The translations under genes were made by a program, and so were the position numbers. 64,000 bases of DNA from an uncultured Clostridia bacterium (GTDB lineage: Bacteria > Bacillota > Clostridia > Christensenellales > DTU072), in assembly GCA_934274515.1 (NCBI GenBank), contig CAKQTC010000004.1, positions 104,134 to 168,133 on the forward strand, in the 5' to 3' direction. Within the stretch, counting starts at the first letter, position 1. Each line of letters begins with the position of its first letter. Positions 59,377 to 64,000 of the stretch are shown here, piece by piece. Under the pieces are notes generated by a model. It was not told the origin of the DNA. It did no database searches and saw only the letters and a program-made list of their open reading frames with translations.

Positions 59377-61662
59377 ATGAAATTTCAAAAGAAAAGCATA
59401 AACGATGCCGAGCAGGTTAAACTGCTTGCAAAAGGTTGTAAAATCAGCCCTATGCTTGCGGATTTACTCGTATCACGCGGAATATCGACTCCGTCGGCGA
59501 TAAACAATTTTCTATACGGAACCACCGACAATCTTTCCACACCGTATATTTTCCCCGATATGAACCGCGTTACCGAAAGAATAAATAAGGCGTTCGTCAA
59601 AAACGAGCGAATTTTAGTTTACGGCGATTACGACTGCGACGGTGTGGGAGCAATAGCGATTTTCACGTTGGCGTTAAAAGATAAAGGACATGAAATTTTA
59701 CACTACATACCTACGCGCGCAAAAGAAGGTTACGGACTTAACGAAACCGCTATCGAGTATATAAAAGAAAAATACTCGCCCGATTTATTAATAACGGTAG
59801 ACTGTGGAATTAACTCGGTACACGAAGTTGCGTATGCAAAATCACTCGGTATAGACGTTATCGTCACCGACCACCACCAACCGAGCGAGACTTTGCCCGA
59901 TTGTCTTATCCTTAATCCTTTTCTCGCCACGCGAGCGACCCCTTTATGCGGCGCAGGCGTTGTTTTTACGCTTATAAGAGCGTTATTCGGCAACGAAACG
60001 GCATTAAAATATATAGACCTATGCGCAATAAGCACCTTGGCGGATATCGTCCCGTTATGCGGAGATAACCGTATAATAGTAAAATACGGAATGAACGCGA
60101 TAAAAAGAGGACGTTGCCGTCCGGGAATAAAAGAATTACTATATTCGGCAAAAGTTGACGCTAAAAATCTAACCACCGGCGACGTCGGATTCAAAATCGC
60201 ACCGAGAATAAACGCCGCAGGCAGACTACAAAACGCGGAAATATCGTTAAAACTTCTTACCGATGACGACCCGACGGAACTTTGCTTACTTGCCGAACAA
60301 CTTTCGTCGCTCAATAGCGAACGACAAGATATGAACGCAAAAATTTTCGACGACGCCGTTGAGGCTCTAAAACGATACGATTTTTCAAAATATAAAATTA
60401 TTATGCTAAAAGGCGATTGGCTCGAAGGAGTAGTCGGTATAGTCTGCGCAAAACTTGCCGAATATTTTAATCTACCGGTAATCATGGTTTGTCGACAAGA
60501 AGGAAAAACCGTATTGAAAGGTTCGGCAAGAAGCATCGCCGGAATAAATTTATTTGAATTATTCGATAGAAACAACGAAAAACTCGTTTCTTACGGCGGA
60601 CATGAAATGGCTGCCGGCATATCTATGGAAGAATGCGATTTCGAAACAGTGAGGGAGCGATTTAACGACTACGTAATATCGACAACCGACCCGTCTGTTT
60701 TCGTCAGAAAAGCCTATTATGACGAAAAACTCGACATATCGGACATCGATACGGCAACAATTAAAGAAATCGAACTTCTCGAACCGTTTGGACACAAAAA
60801 CCCCGTACCCGTGTTCCTCGATACGTCGTCTGCCGCTCGTTTTAAGCAAATAGCCAGAACGCAACATGTAAAAGCAAAATTCAAAGCGGGAGAACTCGTT
60901 GCTTTCGATAAACTTAAATACTCTACGTTAGCCGAACACAACGGTTTTGATATACTTTATACCTTTGATAAAAACTATTTTAACGGCAAAGTAAACACTC
61001 AATTTATGCTGAAAGAGATGGCTTTCAAAACCAACTCGTTTACGGATATTTTAACGGCGGAAAACTTTTGTAAGACATTTTTACCGATAAACAAAAAAAC
61101 GGAAGAAACAGGGAATTGCGGTAGAAAATCCGGGGAAAAACCGATTTTATACGTCGCATATACTCCGACCTCCGCCCAAAGAATTATAGCGGAAAACGAT
61201 AATATCGACGTGGTCATTTATAATCGTGCAAAACACGAAATACGCGACGCGTTGGTTATCGCGCCCGATATAGATTATCCGTTCTTTTTCTATTCTAAAA
61301 TTGTTTTTGCCGACGATATAGGAACAAGTTTGCGCAATTATATTAAAAAAAGCGATGTAAGATGCTCTTTTTCGGATACCAAAGCGTTAAAATACAAACT
61401 TTCCGCACCCGAACTGAGAAAACTCTACACTTACTTGAAAAATAAGATATTGCCGTTCAAAAAATACACGTCAATATATAATTTACAAGAAGATTTGTTA
61501 CGTCCCGACGAAATTGAAATCAATAAAGTACGTTTTATAATCGGGTGTTACATATTTATCGAATTAGATTTGCTAAATTTTGGCGATGATGGTATAATAA
61601 CAGTTAAAAATAAAAAAGTAGAATTGACGCAATCGTCACTATATCGATACATAAACGGTTAA
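59377..61662 (+). CDS. recJ: Single-stranded-DNA exonuclease RecJ
   Basis: A 761-residue RecJ of the DHH superfamily. The metal motifs are LVYGDYDCDGVGAIAIF, ITVDCGINSV, VIVTDHHQPSE (DHH) and LADIVPLCGDNR; the DHHA1 motif is in SYGGHEMAAGISM. A C-terminal region of about 220 residues beyond the OB fold resembles the long Bacillota form. The ATG at 59377 is preferred to a TTG at 59371; neither has a strong ribosome binding site. It acts in recombination and repair. It is followed four bases later by the (p)ppGpp gene. Confidence 0.93.
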   Translation: MKFQKKSINDAEQVKLLAKGCKISPMLADLLVSRGISTPSAINNFLYGTTDNLSTPYIFPDMNRVTERINKAFVKNERILVYGDYDCDGVGAIAIFTLALKDKGHEILHYIPTRAKEGYGLNETAIEYIKEKYSPDLLITVDCGINSVHEVAYAKSLGIDVIVTDHHQPSETLPDCLILNPFLATRATPLCGAGVVFTLIRALFGNETALKYIDLCAISTLADIVPLCGDNRIIVKYGMNAIKRGRCRPGIKELLYSAKVDAKNLTTGDVGFKIAPRINAAGRLQNAEISLKLLTDDDPTELCLLAEQLSSLNSERQDMNAKIFDDAVEALKRYDFSKYKIIMLKGDWLEGVVGIVCAKLAEYFNLPVIMVCRQEGKTVLKGSARSIAGINLFELFDRNNEKLVSYGGHEMAAGISMEECDFETVRERFNDYVISTTDPSVFVRKAYYDEKLDISDIDTATIKEIELLEPFGHKNPVPVFLDTSSAARFKQIARTQHVKAKFKAGELVAFDKLKYSTLAEHNGFDILYTFDKNYFNGKVNTQFMLKEMAFKTNSFTDILTAENFCKTFLPINKKTEETGNCGRKSGEKPILYVAYTPTSAQRIIAENDNIDVVIYNRAKHEIRDALVIAPDIDYPFFFYSKIVFADDIGTSLRNYIKKSDVRCSFSDTKALKYKLSAPELRKLYTYLKNKILPFKKYTSIYNLQEDLLRPDEIEINKVRFIIGCYIFIELDLLNFGDDGIITVKNKKVELTQSSLYRYING

Positions 61663-61665
61663 AAT

Positions 61666-63834
61666 ATGGATTTTTTGAAAAAAGCGCACGAACTATACAC
61701 GGAAGACGAGTATCTCGCAATCGAATACGCGTTAAATTTTGCTACCGAGGCGCATAAAGAACAAAAACGCGCGTCGGGCGAACCGTATATAATTCACCCT
61801 ATCGCGGTAGCGGACATTCTTATGGACTACGGTCTCGATTCCGATACCATTATCGCCGCGCTCTTACACGACGTCATCGAAGACACAAGTTACAGCGAAA
61901 ACGACATTAAATCTAAATTCGGCAACGGAATTTACGAAATGGTAATGGGGGTCACCAAACTTACGCGTATTAACGTTTCCAACGACAATACCGCCACGGA
62001 CATAGAACTCGCGCAAGCGGAAACAATAAGAAAACTCTTTATGGCTATGGCGAAAGATATAAGAGTGCTTCTTGTCAAACTCGCCGACAGGCTACATAAT
62101 ATGCGTACTTTGGAATACCAAACGCAGGAAAAAAGACTGCGTAAGTCGCGTGAAACGCTTGACATTTACGCTCCGCTCGCAGGCAGACTCGGTATATCCG
62201 GGATAAAATGCGAATTAGAAGATCTTTCTATGAAATATCTATATCCTGACGATTATAAGTTTTTATGCGAAAAACTCGACTCGCAAAGGATAAACCGAAT
62301 GCACCTTGTCGAAAGGGTAGCGGAAACGCTTTCGGCGCAACTAAACGACCTGGGAATAAAGTATGAAATAAAAGGCAGACCTAAGCATTTTTATTCTATT
62401 TTCAAAAAAATGCGCAATCAAGGCAAAACGTTTGAAGAGATATACGACCTTGTTGCGGTTAGGGTAATAGTAGACACGATAAGCGATTGTTATACCGTTT
62501 TGGGGTTAATTCACTCGATGTGGAAACCCGTTCCGGGCAGGTTTAAGGATTATATAGCATCGCCGAAGCCGAATATGTATCAAAGTCTGCACACCACGAT
62601 TGTCACGGATTTCGGGCAGATATTCGAAGTGCAAATTCGTACGGTTGAAATGAACCGCATAGCAGAATACGGTATCGCGGCGCACTGGAAATATAAAGAA
62701 GGTATTTCTTCGCGTTCCATGTCCGAACTCGACAAAAAATTAGGTTGGATAAAGGAAGTTATCGACGTACAAGGCGATCTTAAAGACTCGCTCGAATTTT
62801 TGGATACTCTAAAAATGAACGTTTCCACGAACGAAATCTTTATTTTTACGCCGAAAGGAACGGTTATCGATTTACCCGTAGGGTCTACCGCCATCGATTT
62901 TGCATATCGCATACACAGCGAAGTCGGAAACAGATGTATCGGCATTAAGGTAAACAATAAAATCAAGCCGGTTAGTACCGTACTTGAAAACGGCGACGTC
63001 GTAGAAGTAATTACGTCAAACGCCGCAAAAGGACCGTCTAGAGATTGGTTAAACTTTATAAAAACACCTACCGCCAAAGCGAAAATCAGAAGTTATTTCA
63101 AAAAGGCGATGAAAACCGAGAACATCAAACTCGGAAGGGATATGCTGGAAGAAGAAGCGAAACGGCGCGGATACTCCTTGGGCGACCTTATGATGGATTC
63201 GTCGGTTAAACTGATATTAGATAAACATAATCTCAACGATACGGACGATATGTACGCCACGATAGGTTGCGGAGGAATAAAGGCGCAACAAATTATCGCG
63301 AAGTTAATCGAGTTTTACAAAAAAACCGTCGTAAAAACCGCCCCGCAACAATTCAATTCGACGGATACGGTTATTCAACAAAAAGCGAGGTCGGGAATTG
63401 TCGTCGAAGGGTTTGACGATTTTCCTATCAGTATTGCCCGTTGTTGCAATCCTTTACCGGGCGACGACATCGTCGGTTATATAACGAGAGGCAGGGGAGT
63501 CGTCGCGCACAAAGCAACTTGTCCGAACATAGCAAATATGGAAAAAGAACGTTTCAAAGCCGCGTGGTGGACAAACGTTGACGGAACGCTTTTCAACGCT
63601 CCGCTCCATATAGAAACAGACTTAAACAACTACGTTATCGCACAAATAACGGGGCTTATCGTAAAACTCGGATTACGTATGACATCTTTTAGTGCAACCG
63701 AGTCGAAATCGAAAGACAAGATGATTGTTAAAATTATACTTGAAATTCGTTCGGCAGACGATCTCGATAAAATCATCAAAAAGTTGTCCGCCCTAAAAGG
63801 GATAATAAAAGTCGAGAGAGAAAACAATACCTAA
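61666..63834 (+). CDS. relA: Bifunctional (p)ppGpp synthetase/hydrolase (Rel/SpoT)
   Basis: A 722-residue long RSH enzyme. The N-terminal HD hydrolase domain has IIHPIAVADIL and AALLHDVIEDT, with DRLHNMRTLEY intact, so hydrolysis should work. The synthetase domain has GRPKHFYSIFKKM, YDLVAVRVIV, and RFKDYIASPKPNMYQSLHTT with EYGIAAHWKYKEG. TGS, a zinc-finger/conserved-cysteine region (SIARCCNPLPGDDIVGYITRGRGVVAHKATC) and an ACT domain follow. It sets the stringent response level. It starts three bases after recJ without a good ribosome binding site. The recJ-rel pairing is common in Bacillota (usually with apt between). Confidence 0.96.
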   Translation: MDFLKKAHELYTEDEYLAIEYALNFATEAHKEQKRASGEPYIIHPIAVADILMDYGLDSDTIIAALLHDVIEDTSYSENDIKSKFGNGIYEMVMGVTKLTRINVSNDNTATDIELAQAETIRKLFMAMAKDIRVLLVKLADRLHNMRTLEYQTQEKRLRKSRETLDIYAPLAGRLGISGIKCELEDLSMKYLYPDDYKFLCEKLDSQRINRMHLVERVAETLSAQLNDLGIKYEIKGRPKHFYSIFKKMRNQGKTFEEIYDLVAVRVIVDTISDCYTVLGLIHSMWKPVPGRFKDYIASPKPNMYQSLHTTIVTDFGQIFEVQIRTVEMNRIAEYGIAAHWKYKEGISSRSMSELDKKLGWIKEVIDVQGDLKDSLEFLDTLKMNVSTNEIFIFTPKGTVIDLPVGSTAIDFAYRIHSEVGNRCIGIKVNNKIKPVSTVLENGDVVEVITSNAAKGPSRDWLNFIKTPTAKAKIRSYFKKAMKTENIKLGRDMLEEEAKRRGYSLGDLMMDSSVKLILDKHNLNDTDDMYATIGCGGIKAQQIIAKLIEFYKKTVVKTAPQQFNSTDTVIQQKARSGIVVEGFDDFPISIARCCNPLPGDDIVGYITRGRGVVAHKATCPNIANMEKERFKAAWWTNVDGTLFNAPLHIETDLNNYVIAQITGLIVKLGLRMTSFSATESKSKDKMIVKIILEIRSADDLDKIIKKLSALKGIIKVERENNT

Positions 63835-63864
63835 AAAAATTTTTTGAAAATTACAAAAAAGTAT

Positions 63865-63893
63865 TTGACATTGGGGAATATATATAGTATATT
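63865..63893 (+). promoter_or_regulatory. tRNA-Pro promoter
   Basis: TTGACA (63865-63870) and TATATT (63888-63893) with a 17-base spacer, start about 63900, 24 bases before the tRNA. Confidence 0.75.
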
Positions 63894-63923
63894 ATTAAAC
63901 GTCACTTATGAATGTACCAACGA

Positions 63924-64000
63924 CGGGGTGTAGCGCAGTTTGGTAGCGCACGTGGTTTGGGACCATGGGGTCGGGAGTTCGAGTCTCTTCACCCCGACCA
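63924..64000 (+). tRNA. tRNA-Pro (TGG)
   Basis: Acceptor CGGGGTG (63924-63930) pairs with CACCCCG, and CCA is encoded at the window end. The anticodon stem CGTGG/CCATG (one G-T pair) closes loop TTTGGGA, anticodon TGG. The D-arm (GCGC/GCGC) and the T-arm with GTTCGAGTC are intact. The gene ends at the last base of the window, so anything following is not visible. Confidence 0.95.

Noticed and set aside
1..64000. CRISPR arrays, insertion sequences, prophage or T-box leaders
   Set aside because: No regularly spaced repeats, transposase or integrase frames, terminal repeats or T-box core sequences were seen anywhere in the window.

Overview
This is a 64 kb stretch of chromosome from a low-to-moderate GC Gram-positive bacterium of the class Clostridia (Bacillota). 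The evidence is a SCIFF peptide with its radical SAM maturase beside secDF and yajC, the hrcA-grpE-dnaK-dnaJ operon under a CIRCE element, a dnaG-sigA-trmK-nif3 block, RbgA, TmcAL (YlbM type), a long-form Hpf, M-domain-less ClpC, LL-diaminopimelate aminotransferase, and strong sigma-A type promoters (TTGACA-17-TATAAT) with GGAGG ribosome binding sites. The lineage cannot be fixed further by eye; an uncultured gut Clostridia order is a guess. No phage, insertion sequence or CRISPR array was seen. Nearly all genes run on the + strand.

Layout. 1-3.7 kb: end of a KH-domain gene, then rimM, trmD, rbgA, rnhB, yraN and rplS (ribosome assembly). 3.8-7.3 kb: a lipoprotein-anchored multi-pass GT-C-like protein and, on the - strand, tmcAL. 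7.4-11.7 kb: pta-ackA, rpmF, plsX, rnc. 11.8-19.6 kb: one long run starting at a CIRCE-controlled promoter, hrcA-grpE-dnaK-dnaJ-prmA-rsmE-mtaB-HIT, closed by a bidirectional terminator shared with a small - strand rpsU. 20-29 kb: an unrecognised small gene, tandem TTGTCGAA sites, dnaG-sigA-trmK-nif3-zinc ribbon, dapF-dapL, purA. 29-40.6 kb: a Na/Pi-type transporter (-), beta-galactosidase, patatin, an orphan PTS IIC, polA, coaE, dinB and a DegV protein (-). 40.8-41 kb: two tRNA-Leu genes. 41-45.6 kb: clpC, hpf, pgi.

45.7-49.5 kb is the most unusual part: a MalK-like ATPase that has lost most catalytic motifs, then a promoter followed by a ~100-nt leader with mutually exclusive hairpins ending in an intrinsic terminator, then a TM1266-family regulator and a complete NitT/TauT-like ABC transporter. 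49.8-59.3 kb: ruvCAB-queA-tgt, yajC, a TIGR04086-like membrane protein (-), the SCIFF peptide and its maturase, secD-secF. 59.4-64 kb: recJ, the bifunctional (p)ppGpp enzyme and a tRNA-Pro that ends exactly at the window edge.

Most genes are housekeeping. The best candidates for something new are the leader RNA at 46607-46705, the degenerate ABC ATPase at 45668, the M-domain-less ClpC, the SCIFF peptide with an extra leader cysteine and a C-terminal tail, and the tandem Spo0A-like boxes before dnaG.
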